Positions 38,200 through 50,445 of a stretch of 64,000 nucleotides of DNA are shown one piece after another. The first letter of the stretch is position 1. Each line of letters begins with the position of its first letter. The notes under the pieces were generated by a model, which worked only from the letters and a program-made list of their open reading frames with translations, was not told the origin of the DNA and made no database searches. The translations under genes were made by a program, and so were the position numbers. Source of the stretch: Sapria himalayana (Eukaryota > Streptophyta > Magnoliopsida > Malpighiales > Rafflesiaceae); assembly GCA_029783825.1 (NCBI GenBank), contig JAREIK010002440.1, positions 372,001 through 436,000 on the forward strand, read 5' to 3'.

Positions 38200-38990
38200 A
38201 TATAAATTTTATGAAACTCATTTCAAAGAAATCAAAACATATAGTTATTAATCACATACATAATAACACACATCAAAAAACATGTATTTGTAATTAACAA
38301 TGCAATATATAAAATTACATATGAGTTTCTAGAGATTTCTTATGTTAACCAAGCTTTTCCAAACATTACATATCAAGCCATATGTCTAATATTTTAATAA
38401 TAGTTCTAACCATGATTCAAACTCAAAAAAAAATATTGAGAATTCACATAATTTTAAGCCTAATTTAAGAAATCAAACAAGAAAAATAAAAATACATTAA
38501 TTAACCTAAACTCTAGCCTTCTTTGTTGAGATTACAATGCTTCCATGGATGTTTTTGGTTGAAGTGGAGGATCTTTTTAGCGTTATCACTTCATTGCATG
38601 AATTTTCACCAAAAATTATGAATTTTTGTGTTTTATTTCATTTATTTTGGTGAAAAAATGAGGAAGAATTGAAGAGATCTTAGATATAACAAGAGAAGTA
38701 GAAGATAAGTTGATAATGAATAAGTACATGAAAAATATGATAATTTTATTATCTTTCATTAAATAGTAAAATAACCAACTTACATTCTTAAGGTTCTAAC
38801 TGTCCTACTTTCTCTCTAAAACTTCGAATCAAATAAATTTAGTATAATTATTCACCATTTTTCATCCATCAATTATATTTAAATAAAAAAAAAACTTTAA
38901 CAACTATATCTCTCCCCATTTAACCAACTTAACCAATTCATATTATTAGCTAAAATTGATAACATGTTTAACCTCCTTATTTAAAAATTA
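38200..38990 (+). repeat. Dispersed repeat R2, copy 2
   Basis: The counterpart of 14970-15490, extending a little further left with weaker similarity. Shared order: 'aaaaataaaaatacatt', 'ttttcaccaaaaat', 'gaggaagaattgaagag', 'ccaacttacattc'. No ORF. Confidence 0.5.
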
Positions 38991-39019
38991 GTATCTAAAC
39001 TTCTACTGAGAATGTAATT

Positions 39020-39143
39020 TGTTAATATCGATAGGATATTTAGTTTATTTATTATTATTATATTTGCATTCAATTAATTATGATACCAACTTAGTGATAT
39101 GGGATGCCTTGAGATATTTTTATTTGTGTTAGTTACACTTAGC
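39020..39143 (+). repeat. ~125-bp direct repeat, copy 2 of 2
   Basis: Second copy of the segment at 37727-37856. It lies immediately before the decayed Copia coding region and might be a piece of its 5' end. Confidence 0.65.
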
Positions 39144-39149
39144 CATCAT

Positions 39150-42100
39150 TGATTTTTGTTATCATAGAGGACCAATATATGATAATAAAGTTAGCATGCA
39201 TCAATTATTCTATTTGGAAAATTAGAATATGTGACTATCTTATAGTCAAATAGCTATATGACCTAATAAAAAAAAAGACAAAACCTAGAAAATTTAATGA
39301 AGAATGGGAAGACTTACACTATAGGGTTGCCTCCATAATTTAGAAATTGATAAGTAGATATACTTATCAACATGTTACCAATGAAATAAGGGTGGATAAG
39401 TTGTGGGATAAACTAGAGTCCATATTCAAAAAGAATATGTTTAAAAATAAAATATCGATCATTAGACATCTAGTTAACTTGAAGCTTAAGAATGTTTGTT
39501 TAATGGTGGTGCATATCAAAATATTTCAGGGGCTGACAAAATCTTTTAAGGATGGTAGTCTATATTTAGATTCATGAAGATGCTTTTGGAAGATGAGATG
39601 CTAGCCTGTCTGGTACTAAGCTCACTTCTAGATTACTGGCATAACTATGTGGTTTCACTGAGCAATTCTTCACATAGAGGCATTATGTCAATGCATGTTA
39701 TCTTAGAAAATCTATTATTCAAAGAAGTAAAATGAAATGAGAAGGAAAGAGCTTATCATGATATTCTCATGTCTAAGAGATATTGTAGGAGCATCATGGG
39801 GACACATGGATTTATATATGAACTATTTCTTCTAAAGACAAGTCACAAAAAAGAAAAGAAGTCAAGTATTTTCATTATAACATGATTGGATATATAAAAA
39901 AAATTACTATTCTTGTAAAAGATTATAGCTATGTAGTAATAGTGTTCGAGAGAAGATAAACTCAAGAGAAAGGCCAACATCACTTTGGAAGGTGACTTGA
40001 TGATAGTTAGAGATGAAAATTCTATTAATCTAGTATCTTAGGAAAGTGGTTGGCTTATTGACTCATGCATATGATTTCATATTATCCCACATACTATCTT
40101 CTTTACTACATACGCATCTAATGATTAAGATAAAATAGAGATGTGAAATAGTGGGACAACATAGATTTTGGATATGAGAAATATATGTCTAAAAATGCCA
40201 ACAAGATATTATTTGATGGTAAAAGATGTTTGAGATATACCGGGCATTCCTGTGAACCTAATATTTGTAGGCATGCTAGATGACATGTGATATAAAAGTA
40301 ATTTTGGTGATTGCCAATGAAAACTAACCAAGGGCATATTAATTATTATGAGGGGTAAGAAAATGAGCACTTTGATTGCTGCTTAGGCAATAATGCATAA
40401 AGATTAGGTAAATATTATTTATCAAAAGTACAATATTAGTTTTTGACATAATAGACTTGATCATGTAAGTGAGAAGGGCTTTCAACTTCTAGCTAAAAGA
40501 AATGTCCTACCATTTGATTATGCATCTTCTTTTGATGAGTGTACGGACTATATGGATGGAAAATGTCATAAAAAACTAGTTCACTCTCTTCCACCCTCAA
40601 GGAGAGTGGACATCCTTGATCTTATTTTTATTAATTTATATTCTATGAAGAGCAAAACACTCAGTGAGGCTCTACTCTTAGATGAACTAAATCTAAATTG
40701 ATATTAAGGATTAAATAGAATATTCTTAGATCAAGAGGAAATAATTGAATGGTCATCTAATGATTTCAAGTCATAGAATTCACCTAATATTTTTGAGCCT
40801 CAAGATATATATATAGGAAGTGAGGTACTAAATCCTAGATAGAAGTAGATAGGACCTAGTTGTACATGATGATATATCTCATTATGAATTGAGAAGATCA
40901 TCTAGCCCCTACTAGGTATACTATATATTTTGTGATGATATATCATTACTCATTGATGCATGTAAGCTTAAGACCTTTCAGAAAATATTTTTTTTTGAGA
41001 ATAAAGATGAATAACTTTAGGCTATGAAGGAAGAGTTTGAGTCTCTTCATGTTAACTAGACATATGATGTGACACCCTTATCTATAGGAAAGTGAGATCT
41101 AAAAAATAAATGACTTTTTAGACTAAACCCCATAAATGATAATTCTCAACTAAGATATAAGGCCCAATTAGTAGTCAAATGATTCGGTCAAAAGAAAAAA
41201 ATTGATTTTGATGAGATATTTTTTTTCATAGTAAAGATGTCTTCTATTCGAGTAATTCTGAGTCTGACTACTAGCCTAGACTTAGAAATTGATCGACTTG
41301 ATATAAAGACTACATTTTTTCATGGTGACATTTACAAGACTCTACTTAGATCAACTTGAATAAGATCTTGTATAGTCTTAAACAAGCTCCTAAGTAGTGA
41401 TACGAAAAAGTTTCTTCATTCATGGATTCCCTGATTTTCAACACACTTCTTGTGACAATTATGTATTTGTTAGTTATTATATATTGATTACATGTTGATC
41501 ATTGGCCATGATAGACACATATTAATAGTATTTTCTATAAAATATTTAGGCCCAATCAAGTTGATTACAGGGATGAATATCATCCAAGACAGACTCTATA
41601 AGCATATATGGTTATCTTAAGAATGTTACAATAGTGATGGGAAGATTTTTTATGAAAGTGGCTAAGTCAGTCTCAAACTGTTTAGCCAAATATTTTAAGC
41701 TAAGCATCAAGAATTATTATAATACTGATGAGAAAAAGAGACAAACCATATTTTATATGCCTTGGCTATTAATAGTCTTATAAATGATATCATCTATACT
41801 TCACTTATTATAGCACATGTTATCAGTGTAGTCATTTATTTTCTCTCAAACTTGGAAAGATATCACTAAGCTACAATGAAATATCTTGTAGTATCTATGG
41901 GAAACTTCTTAGTAATCTCTATATTTATGCAGGTTAAAACTCGTGTTTCTCAGATATATTAATTTTAATATTATGGATAAAAAATATTATGGATAAAAGT
42001 ACATAGTATTATTTAACACTAAAACTAAGCTCATTGTATCAAAGAAAGAATATGGAAAAAAAAATCTTGTAGGCTTTGATGTGCGACATGATAGTAATAC

Positions 42101-42300
42101 ATTCACCATATAGTGTGATAATCATATTGTTATATACCTATTGAAAAATTCAACCTTCCATAATAGTCAAACAAAAGGTCAATTGTACTTAAAAATACAC
42201 AAACAAAAATATTGATGATATGTTTGTGAAATCATTGTCATCAATGAAATTTATTTTCTTTAAGTTAGATGCTAGTTTATGTCTTCCCATCTAGGGTAAA
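39150..42300 (+). mobile_element. Decayed Ty1/copia retrotransposon
   Basis: Copia domains in plus-strand order with large losses. Gag begins near 39197 ('INYSIWKIRICDYL'), with 'DKLWDKLESIFKKNMFKNK' at 39389-39445. Protease near 40050 ('WLIDSCI', catalytic DSG lost). GAG-pre-integrase near 40440-40600 ('HNRLDHVSEKGFQLLAKRN'). The integrase core is missing. RT at 41150-41360 ('YKAQLVVK', 'FGQKKKIDFDEIF', 'LDIKTTFFHGDIY'). The tail near 42080-42290 is poorly preserved. Stops are frequent in every part. It is long dead. Confidence 0.7.
39347..39577 (+). pseudogene. Copia gag fragment, longest open part
   Basis: 76 residues remain open and read like the gag N-terminal domain of plant Copia elements: 'W-D-K-L-E-S-I-F', then 'K-x-x-I-I-R-H-L-V-N-L-K'. 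In that family the region is helical and drives particle assembly. The upstream start is lost to stops. Confidence 0.6.
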
Positions 42301-42311
42301 GAGAGATTTGT

Positions 42312-42800
42312 TAGGTCTAGAATATGATTGCATATTCTGTTAGGTCGAGTTAGGCAGATCGAGTTTTATTTAATTGTGTTCCTATTTAGTCAATTTAATA
42401 GTAATATATAATTATTATAAGTCTACATATTTTATTAATTAGTTACAGCTACTTTTGTTTTTTTGTAGGCGTGGAGCACACTGGGCCAAGAACATGACTA
42501 CTTGAGATAATTTCCCACATTTTGAATTTCAAAAAAAAAAGGAAATCAAAAGTATAAAATAGAAATCTTCTCATTTTTTTTTTTTGCAAGAGGAAGACAT
42601 TGTGCCTTTTGGATGGAGAAGTTCTTCATCAAAACTTATTAAAATGAAAAAAAAAACACAACAATATGTTGGAAGATTGCATTTTTGTTCATAAAACATT
42701 GTTTTCATTTTTTATATTGGGGAGAAAGGAGTTGCAAGCTATTGTATGTCTTGTATCTTCTAGATGAAAAATAAACAATTTAAGAGAGATTTTGTATTTT
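42312..42800 (+). repeat. Candidate 3' LTR of the decayed Copia
   Basis: It follows the end of the Copia coding remnant. It starts near tgttaggtctagaatatg and has a poly(A)-signal-like 'aaaaataaac' near 42767. No matching left LTR could be found before 39150, so this rests on position only. Confidence 0.3.
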
Positions 42801-43183
42801 TGTGAAACTTGGTTGTCACTTTGTTTGTGAACGAGTGGCTCATCATGCTCTTCACCTTTCATTCACTTCTACCATAGACCACCTTTCATATTGTCCCACC
42901 TATTCTCATTGTTGCCCATTTTTAGGATCTTCGCACCAAACTCACTATACTTCCTTTCCCAATGAGCTTAATGGAGGATGTTAAACCAAAATTAGCATTG
43001 TATTGATTTTTTAGTATGGTGTAATGAACGTGTGTCATTCATTTTTCGTGTGTGGCCCAATCCCCGTGGGTGCTATTTTTTTTATATGGTGTCTTGTACT
43101 TTCCTTTACAATTCAAGAAATACAATTATTTTTTTTATTTCTTTATGTTATTGGCTATTGTTCTTTCTCTATTTTACAAAAGG
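42801..43183 (+). pseudogene. Copia RNase H tail plus start of an LTR
   Basis: At 42820-42965 the translation 'HFVCERVAHHALHLSFTST', continuing with frame changes to 'FPMSLMEDVK'-like text, is the usual end of another plant Copia polyprotein. A purine-rich 'aatggagga' follows at about 42970 and then tgttaaaccaaaattagc, an LTR-like start. The short open frame here is part of this remnant and not a host gene. Confidence 0.5.
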
Positions 43184-44774
43184 TGAGTTGTTGATGTGAC
43201 CAATGTTAATGATGTGAGTTGTGTTGTTGCCATGAGTTGTGTTGTTGAGTAGCTATGATGCAGTGCATATGTGCTGAAAAGTTATATATTGTTAAAATTA
43301 TCTCAAATCAAAGATTCCAAGTAAAATATGATATTTATATATGGTGTGGGTTGTCTCTCACTTACATCTAGATTTTGTGTTTTTAACATAGTATTTTATT
43401 AAATATGAGCCACGCGTAGATGTTCACCTCTAGTAAATAAAACTCATGTTGTCTGTTAGGTATCCTAATATACTTGAATGAGTTTCTTAGTTTTTTCTAA
43501 TGCATGAGAAATAAACTTAGGTTAACAATATGACACATGTACCTACATTAAATCTCACCTAATAACCCATCTCTAATGGTCATATCAAACATATTAATAG
43601 TAACTTCATTATTAAATGTATTATCAAATATAATACTAAATATCTATTGTGAATATCATATTTCCTAAAGATCTTATTTATGCACTATTATATGGTAGGA
43701 CCATCATAAGGATAGAAAATCTCAGGAAATCCTAATATTTTTTTATTAAGTTTTTATGTAAAATCTACATAGTAGGCAATGAGGTAAACAAACGGTGCAT
43801 CATTGTGACTAGTCTAGATATCAAACATCATGAACATCACTCCACTATATTTCATAAATTTATTAATTAATAATTATTTTCTAACTTATAATATTTAATT
43901 GTATTATTACAACATAAGGATCTAGGAATTCTATGATAAGCAAGCTAGAAGTAGGTCTGCATGATACTAACTATCTAAGAATCCTCCAAAAATTTAATCG
44001 AAAAAACCATGATCGTAATCAGTTTGGTCATGCATTCCCTTTCTAAATCATTGCGATATATGAATTTGGTCAAAGAAGTTGAACTATATCCAGCTTCAAA
44101 CACCCTATCACTCATGCTTAGTTAGGTTTTCCTTGGATCTAATATACCATATGTTTTTATTGCGTTGATTGGTATGCCTCTTTAGGTGGTTTGTGACACA
44201 TGTAACCCTATATGTATATATATTTTTGATAATATATATATATTGTTCTGATTTTTTATCAATACTCCTTGAATTATTTTTTTTTTATCTTAAAGTGAGT
44301 TCAAACAATAGAAGTTCTTTATAGTTTTTTATTTTTTAAGCAATTGAGTTTGATTCGAGATCATTGGAGAAATCATGATTTCGGCCTTGGACATTTCTGT
44401 ATCATTATTATTCATAACTAAATCAATATTAATTCCATTATCATTATATTTACTATTAGTCATTACTTGTTTTTTTTATATTTAAAAATAATTAATTAAG
44501 ACTAGTTTTTATAAACAACAAAAAAACATGGATTCTTGTACCATTAGGCATTAGCATAATCACAAGTAGAGGTATCATTCCGCTCTAATTTCCAACTTCC
44601 AAAGGGTAGAGCTGCAGCCACAGTCCCACAAAGATAAAGTAAGAAAATTAAAGAATAAAAAAAACTATAAATTATATTTTAAGTTTTGAGTATGAGAGAA
44701 AGGAATAACAGAAAAGAGCATAGAGTTGAGGAGATGAGAGAACTTTAAAATTGAGAATGAAAAACTCTAAATAC

Positions 44775-44810
<36 letters not shown>

Positions 44811-45220
44811 TAAAATAATATATATTTGTTTCTATTTTTTACTTTTTTTTAATATGTATATAGGCAAAAACATGTCATCCATCTAATTTCTACCCTTAGC
44901 CATTGGAATGAATTCTAACGGTTAGGATGTTTAGTCGTTTAGATAAAAAAAATTTAACACAATCACAACATCAATGCACGCAGAAAATGCCCAATAGTGT
45001 TAGCGATTGCTGTCAATGTCAGGATTGTGTGCGCATTAGCCTAATGCTACGACACACTTCCTTAGTCATTGGGACTTCTATCCCAATGGACCGATCTGCC
45101 ACATCAATGTGGAGGATCTTGTTAAATTAAACTTTAAAAATACCAGCTACACGGACGTGGTGGGAACACTATAAAAAATACTTGGTTTTTTTTAAATGGG
45201 TTTGAGTGCAATCCCAAGTC
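43184..45220. other. Spacer without a recognised gene
   Basis: No coding sequence or element termini are recognised across 2 kb. A (TA)n run lies at about 44780-44808. The last 350 bp (44870-45220) have higher GC and a 67-codon open frame (44927-45130) that resembles nothing I know. Confidence 0.4.
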
Positions 45221-45225
45221 ACGGT

Positions 45226-45534
45226 TGTTGACGGGCTATTCGATTAGTTGAGCGGGCTAGAGTAAATTGACTCTTATGCCCTTAATGAATATTTATCAAA
45301 TGTGCAGTTGTAAAGTTTTTTATATATTTTTTTTTACTTCAATTATTAGAGTCATATATAAACTCTAATTTTCTTTTGACCTAGGGTGCTGAACATTTTT
45401 TTGATAATTGATGCTTTGGTTTTCTCTGATGCGCGGCTCTCTCTTCTTCTTCTCTTCTACTCATTCTCTTATGTGCTTCTTTGATTCTTAAGAAATCCTT
45501 GTTTTTAACAAGGAATTGTTGTTATTAAACAACA
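45226..45534 (+). repeat. Left LTR of the Copia element (309 bp)
   Basis: It begins tgttgacgggctattcg and ends ttattaaacaaca. It has a pyrimidine-rich tract 'ctctctcttcttcttctctt' near 45437 in both LTRs. Counterpart: 49918-50228. Confidence 0.93.
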
Positions 45535-45537
45535 TTC

Positions 45538-45549
45538 TGGTATCAGAGC
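45538..45549 (+). other. Primer-binding site, initiator Met tRNA type
   Basis: tggtatcagagc, the standard plant Copia PBS, begins three bases after the left LTR. Confidence 0.9.
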
Positions 45550-45777
45550 ATCGTTTTCTAACTGAGATTGAGATTATCTTTGAACATTATTCAAATTTAA
45601 TTTCTCCAGATTAGGCGATCTCTGAAAAACCTAATTATTTTCACAAATTTCTTAAGATCTAGCATAGATCTGACTAGATTCACTAAGATTTGAAGGTTTT
45701 GTGGTTTTTAAAACTTATTTTTTACAAAACCCTAACATTCTACTCAAAATTTTTTCAAGTTGTTCTTTAAAATAAAT

Positions 45778-46760
45778 ATGTTTTCAAAAGGTCAAATCTC
45801 ATCAAACTCGGGATCAATTCTTATTCCCTTGTTTGATGGTGAAAATTTTGATTACTGACTTATTAAAATGCAAACATTATTTATCTCCCAAGATATATGG
45901 GAAATTATGATTTCTGGATATGTAGAAGCCCCAAATTTCTCTATTCTGGAAGGTAATGAATTGTTACAAGAGAAAGAATTAAAAAAATTAAATGCGAAAG
46001 CATTACTTTTCATCCAACAGGGTGTAAGTAATGCTATATTCCCCCGATTACTTGGCTGTACTCAAGCCAAGGAGGCATGGGACCTCCTAATCGATGAATA
46101 TCAAGGAGATAAGAAGGCTCGAGGAGCTCTTCTGCACTCCTTGAGAAAAGATTTCAAAAATCTGAGTATGAAAAACTCAGATTCTCTTACTGAGTTTTCA
46201 ACTCAGTTCCTTGATATAGTTAATCAACTTAAGATTCATGGAGAAGACATCTCTGAGACTCGATTAGTTGAAAAATTACTAATCTGTATGTCTAATAAAT
46301 TTGATGTCATTGTGGGAGTGATAGAGAAAACCAAAGATTTATTAAAGCTGACAATCAAGCAAGTTCTGAGTTCATTAAAATCATATGAAAGCCGATTATT
46401 GAAGAGGGCAGAAGTTTCTGGAGAAACTACAATGCAGTCAAGATGGGAGGACAATTCTAACAAGGATGAAACTCAATCCAGAGACATGAGGATTAAAATA
46501 AGTAGTCAAAGGTATGAGTTTAAAAATAAAAATAAAAATAAAATAAAACCTGACTCTTCTTCTACTCTCTCTCTAATGACTCACATAAGGACCAACATGT
46601 CTCTTGCAATATATGTAAGAGATCAAACCACACTGCAACTGAGTGTTGGTTTCGAAAATAGAATCAATGCCAAAACTGTAAAAGGTTTGGCCATAATTCA
46701 AAGAACTGTAAAAGCTTCTCCAAACAGAATGCTGTCTTTACAAAGTGAGTAACCTCTATA
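45778..46760 (+). pseudogene. Copia gag with stops and a frameshift
   Basis: The likely original start is ATG 45778 ('MFSKGQISSNS'). An in-frame TGA at 45856-45858 stands where Copia gag normally has W ('FDY*LIKMQTLF'), so the longest open piece starts only at 45868. The UBN2-type gag domain runs to about residue 180. Two CCHC zinc knuckles follow (46605-46646 and 46668-46709, C-x2-C-x4-H-x4-C), but in the +2 frame relative to the main gag frame, with a TAG at 46659-46661 between them. A frameshift must therefore lie before 46605. The protein would bind element RNA and form particles in the cytoplasm. Confidence 0.85.
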
Positions 46761-46799
46761 GAGCATCTGTTTTATGTAAATGAAACAGAAAATATACCT

Positions 46800-47115
46800 T
46801 CAACAAATACTTGGTTTTTGGATAGTGGTTACTCAAACCACATGTCTGGAAATAAAGAAATATTTGTGGATTTACTTCCAGTAGTAAATTCACAAGTTAA
46901 ATTAGGCAATGGTGAATTAGTTCAGGCGCAAGCCAAGAGCAGAGTGGCAGTACCCACCTCCACTGGAATGAAATTCATTAAAGATGTACTTCTAGTTCCT
47001 GCCTTGGACCAGAATTTATTAAGTGTTGGCCAGTTAATTGAAAAAGGCTACAAACTATCATTTGAGAATAATACATGTGAAATATTTGATCATGGGAGTG
47101 ATCAACCTTCATGAA
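46800..47115 (+). pseudogene. Copia protease region
   Basis: It contains 'TWFLDSGYSNHMSGN', with the catalytic DSG at 46821-46829, then 'KLGNGELVQAQ' and 'IKDVLLVPALDQNLLSVGQL', the usual end of plant Copia protease. The frame closes with TGA at 47113-47115. The protease core itself looks intact, apart from a Y where A/C is usual after DSG. Confidence 0.8.
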
Positions 47116-47723
47116 CAGTAAAAATGTCAAGTGGAAGAAGCTTTCCATTGACATTTTCTGAGAGAACAGACAGGGCATTATCAATGAATGTCCAGTCTGT
47201 AGTTTTTCTTTGGCACAGAAGGTTTGGGCACTTAAATTATTTAAACCTAAAAAATATTTTTCAAAATAATTTTGTAAAAGGAGTGCCTTCAAACCTTGTT
47301 ATACCTACTTCTGTTTGTGAGGAGTGCTCACTGGGAAAACAAACTAGGAAGAGCTTCCCAAAGCACTCTACCTAGAAAGCCTCTGAACCTTTAGAACTAT
47401 TGCATACTAATATATGTGGTCCAATGTCAGTAAAATCATTAGGTAATAGTAGTTATTTTCTACTATTTATTGATGATTGCACAAGACACATATGGGTGTT
47501 TTTCTTGAAGCACAAGTCTGAGGCACTTGAATCCTTCAAGAAGCTCATGTCCCTTGTCGAAAGACAATCTGGACTAAGTGTAAAAACACTTAGAATAGAT
47601 AGAGGAGGTGAATTCCTCTCTCAAAAATTCATAAATTTTTGTGAACTTAAAGGTATAGCTAGGCAGTTGACCACTGCCTACTCACCACAACAAAATGGAG
47701 TGTGGATAGGAAAAATAGAATAG
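47116..47723 (+). pseudogene. Copia GAG-pre-integrase and integrase core
   Basis: The HHCC finger is present: H in 'LWHRRFGHLN' and C-x2-C in 'VCEECSLGK'. A TAG at 47373-47375 interrupts. The core then gives the first aspartate ('LLFIDDCTRH' near 47468) and the second ('LRIDRGGEF', near 47594). The text runs to 'QQNGVWIGKIE' and out of frame at about 47702, just where the third catalytic residue should be. Confidence 0.85.
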
Positions 47724-48109
47724 TAATGGAAATGGCCAAATCACTATTGAATGAGAAATGTTTACCAAAAACTTTTTGGGCAGAAATAGTGAACACATCA
47801 GTGTATCTACTCAATAGGTGCCCCACCAAAGCACTGGACAACCTTACTCCAGTACAAGCCTGGACTAGGAGAAAACCAAATGTCAAACATCTAAGGGTAT
47901 TTGGGAGTGTGTGTTACTCCCACATACCAAGTGCACAAAGGACCAAATTAGACTCAAAGAGTCTAAAGTGCATCTTAGTTGGATACAGTCTGCAATCCAA
48001 GGGTTACAGACTGTATTTACCAGAAACTAAATCATTTATGGGGAGTAAAGATATACTGATTGATGAAAACAGCAAATGGGGTGAAAGTTTAAATGAAGGA
48101 AATTCTTGA
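47702..48109 (+). pseudogene. Copia integrase C-terminal part
   Basis: After a frameshift, 'DRKNRIVMEMAKSLL' continues the integrase. The third catalytic acid is D in place of the usual E (codon 47705-47707). 'LRVFGSVCYSHIP' and 'LDSKSLKCILVGYS' are the conserved C-terminal motifs of plant Copia integrases. A stop closes the frame at 48107-48109, before a serine-rich linker (48160-48320). Confidence 0.85.
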
Positions 48110-48349
48110 ACTAAAAATTGCTATACAGAAGCTGCTGTAGCTAGCAATAAATTAATAAGCACTCCAAGGTATGATTTCAGCTCACTCTCTGATTTTTCTT
48201 CTGATTTTTCTTCTGAATGCGGTTCTGAATGCAAGTCTAAATCTATTTCTGAATATAGTTGTAAATCTTTATCCAATTCTGAATTTATGACTGTCTTGTC
48301 TGAACCAAATAAAATAACTCCTGTTAAATATAAAGACTTGTCAGATATT

Positions 48350-49939
48350 TACTAGAGATGTAATTATGCCTCAGTTGAGTCACTCAACTATGAAGAGGCT
48401 GTAAAACATCAATTCTGGATCAAAGCAATGCAGATAGAAATGTCTGTCATTGAAAAAAATGATACATGGACTCTAGTAGACTTACCCCCAAATAAACACA
48501 GTATAGGTGTTAAGTGGATCTATAGGATTAAGACTAAATCAAATTCAAATCAACCAGTATATAAGGCTTGATTAGTAGCTAAAGGCTACTCACAAAAACC
48601 CGGAATAGATTATAATGAAACCTTTGCTCCAGTAGCAAGGTTAGAAACCATAAGGCTTTTAATAGCCTTAGCTGGACAAAAGGGTTGGAATTTATTCCAA
48701 TTAGACATAAAGTCAGCCTTCCTAAATGGAAAACTAAAGGAAGAAATCTATGTAGAACAACCCCCTAGGTTTGTAAAAAAGGGGAGTGAACACTGTGTTT
48801 ATAGATTAAATAAGGCTTTGTATGGGTTGAAACAAGTTCCTCGTGCTTGGTATCAACAAATTAATTCCTACTTTCTGAATCAAGCATTCAGTAGAAGTAA
48901 GAGTGAGCCTACACTCTATATTAAAAAAGATAAACATTCTGAAATTTTAATTGTCTCTTTATATGTAGATGATATTATTTTTACAAGCAATAAAATTGAA
49001 TTAATAAATAACTTTAGGAGAGAAATGGAAACTAAGTATGAAATGTCAGACCTAGGAAATCTAAAACAATTCATAGGACTTGAAATAATTCAAGACACAA
49101 ATTATGTGTCCATTTCTCAAATTACATACATTAAACTATTGCTGAAAAGTTTTGGAATGAGTGACTGCAAGCCTATATCTACCCCCTTGGAAGTAAACCA
49201 AAAATTACTTTCAGCTCAAGGAAAACCAGTAAATGAAAAGACATACAGAAGCTTAATTGGAAGCTTGCTATATGCATCAGCAACCAGACCTGATATTGTA
49301 TATTATGTTCACTTGTTGTCACGATTTATGCATTGTCCAAATCACATACATTTAAGTACTGCCAAAAGGATATTGAGGTATCTTAAAGGCATAATTAATT
49401 TAGGTCTGAAATACACTAAAATTAACCATACCGAAATTACTGATTACGGTGATAGTGACTGGCGAGGAAGTCAAGAGGATTACAAAAGTACCTCTGGATA
49501 TGTATTTAACTTAGGAACTGTGGCTGTTTCTTGGCAGTCCAAGAAACAATCCACAGTCACCCTGTCTACTACTGAAGCTGAATATGTTTCAGCTTCAGTT
49601 GCAACTTCCCAAGCCCTATGGCTTAGAAAACTTTTGGGTGGTTTAGATAAACCTCAAAAATATCCAACTAAAATTCAATGTGATAATTAATCGACTATAT
49701 CTATTGCAAGTGATGTGGTTATGCATAGTTAAACTAAACATATTGGCTTGAAATATCACTTCATTAAGGATGCAATTGAGTCTAATGAAGTTAAATTGGT
49801 TTTTTGCAGGACTGAAGAACAAATAGCCGATATATTTACAAAGTCACTGCCTAGAGAAAAGCTGGTTTATTTGAGAGAAAAGCTTGGACTGATCTCAACT
49901 ACATCAAATGGGGGGACTGTTGATGGGCTATTCGATTAG
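48350..49939 (+). pseudogene. Copia reverse transcriptase and RNase H
   Basis: RT starts near 48370 ('SLNYEEAVKHQFWIKAMQIE'). 'YKA*LVAKGYSQ' has TGA at 48569-48571 where arginine is usual, then 'FAPVARLETIR' and 'LDIKSAFLNG'. The catalytic YVDD is intact at 48962-48973. RNase H follows with 'ATRPDIVYYVHLLSRFM', 'DSDW' and 'STTEAEYVSAS'. TAA codons at 49688-49690 and 49730-49732 break the tail. The end 'LVYLREKLGLIST' is typical of the family. RT and RNase H would copy element RNA to DNA in the particle. Confidence 0.9.
49906..49917 (+). other. Polypurine tract
   Basis: aaatggggggac lies directly before the right LTR, the expected plus-strand primer. Confidence 0.8.
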
Positions 49940-50228
49940 TTGAGCGGACTTAGGGTGAATTGACTATTATGCTCTTAATGAATATTTATTAAACGTGCAG
50001 CTGTAAATTTTTTTTTTCTATATATTTTTTACTTCAATTATTAGAGTCATATATAAACTATAATTTTCTTTTGACCTAGGGTGCTGAACATTTTTTAATA
50101 ATTGATGTTTTGGTTTTCTCTGCTGCACGGCTCTCTCTTCTTCTTCTCTTCTACTCATTCTCTTATGTGCTTCTTTGATTCTTAAGAAATCATTGTTTTT
50201 AACAAGGAATTGTTGTTATTAAACAACA
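49918..50228 (+). repeat. Right LTR of the Copia element (311 bp)
   Basis: It begins tgttgatgggctattcg and ends ttattaaacaaca. I count about 23 differences from the left LTR. Confidence 0.93.
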
Positions 50229-50445
50229 ATGGTCACCATGGTGGTAGGCCATGCCAACGGGTCAAACATGCGGGTCATGCTTAGCCCAAACTAGGTACGT
50301 CAGCCTTTGGCCCAACATGGCATGAGCAGTACCTTCGGCCCAAATGACATAGGTCCAGGTATAGTTCTAGACCACATATTGACGGGCCAGGCACGATTTA
50401 GTCGGGCGATGCCTGGGCTGCCTGACCAACTTGACACTTTAACCA
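50229..50445. mobile_element. Fragment of a small hAT element
   Basis: GC-richer DNA with 'gggccaggcacg', 'gcccaacatggcatg' and a final 'cttgacacttta' resembles the interior and right end of the non-autonomous hATs here. No left end is visible. The Copia insertion lies directly to the left, so the Copia may have landed inside it, but nothing hAT-like is seen left of 45226. Confidence 0.45.

Larger units (their letters stand above)
45226..50228 (+). mobile_element. Ty1/copia retrotransposon with both LTRs, internally broken
   Basis: Left LTR, PBS, gag, protease, integrase, RT, RNase H, PPT and right LTR follow in canonical Copia order within 5.0 kb. The flanks are acggt (45221-45225) and atggt (50229-50233), 4 of 5 equal. 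The two LTRs are about 92-93 percent identical by eye, so the insertion is fairly old. At least seven stops or frameshifts disrupt the single polyprotein frame. It is the best preserved LTR element here, but it is not autonomous. Confidence 0.93.

Noticed and set aside
42802..42984. 60-codon frame as a possible host gene
   Set aside because: Its text aligns by motif with the end of a Copia RNase H and is followed by a PPT-like and LTR-like start.
44927..45130. 67-codon frame before the Copia LTR
   Set aside because: No recognisable motif and no splice or promoter context. Left as unassigned spacer.
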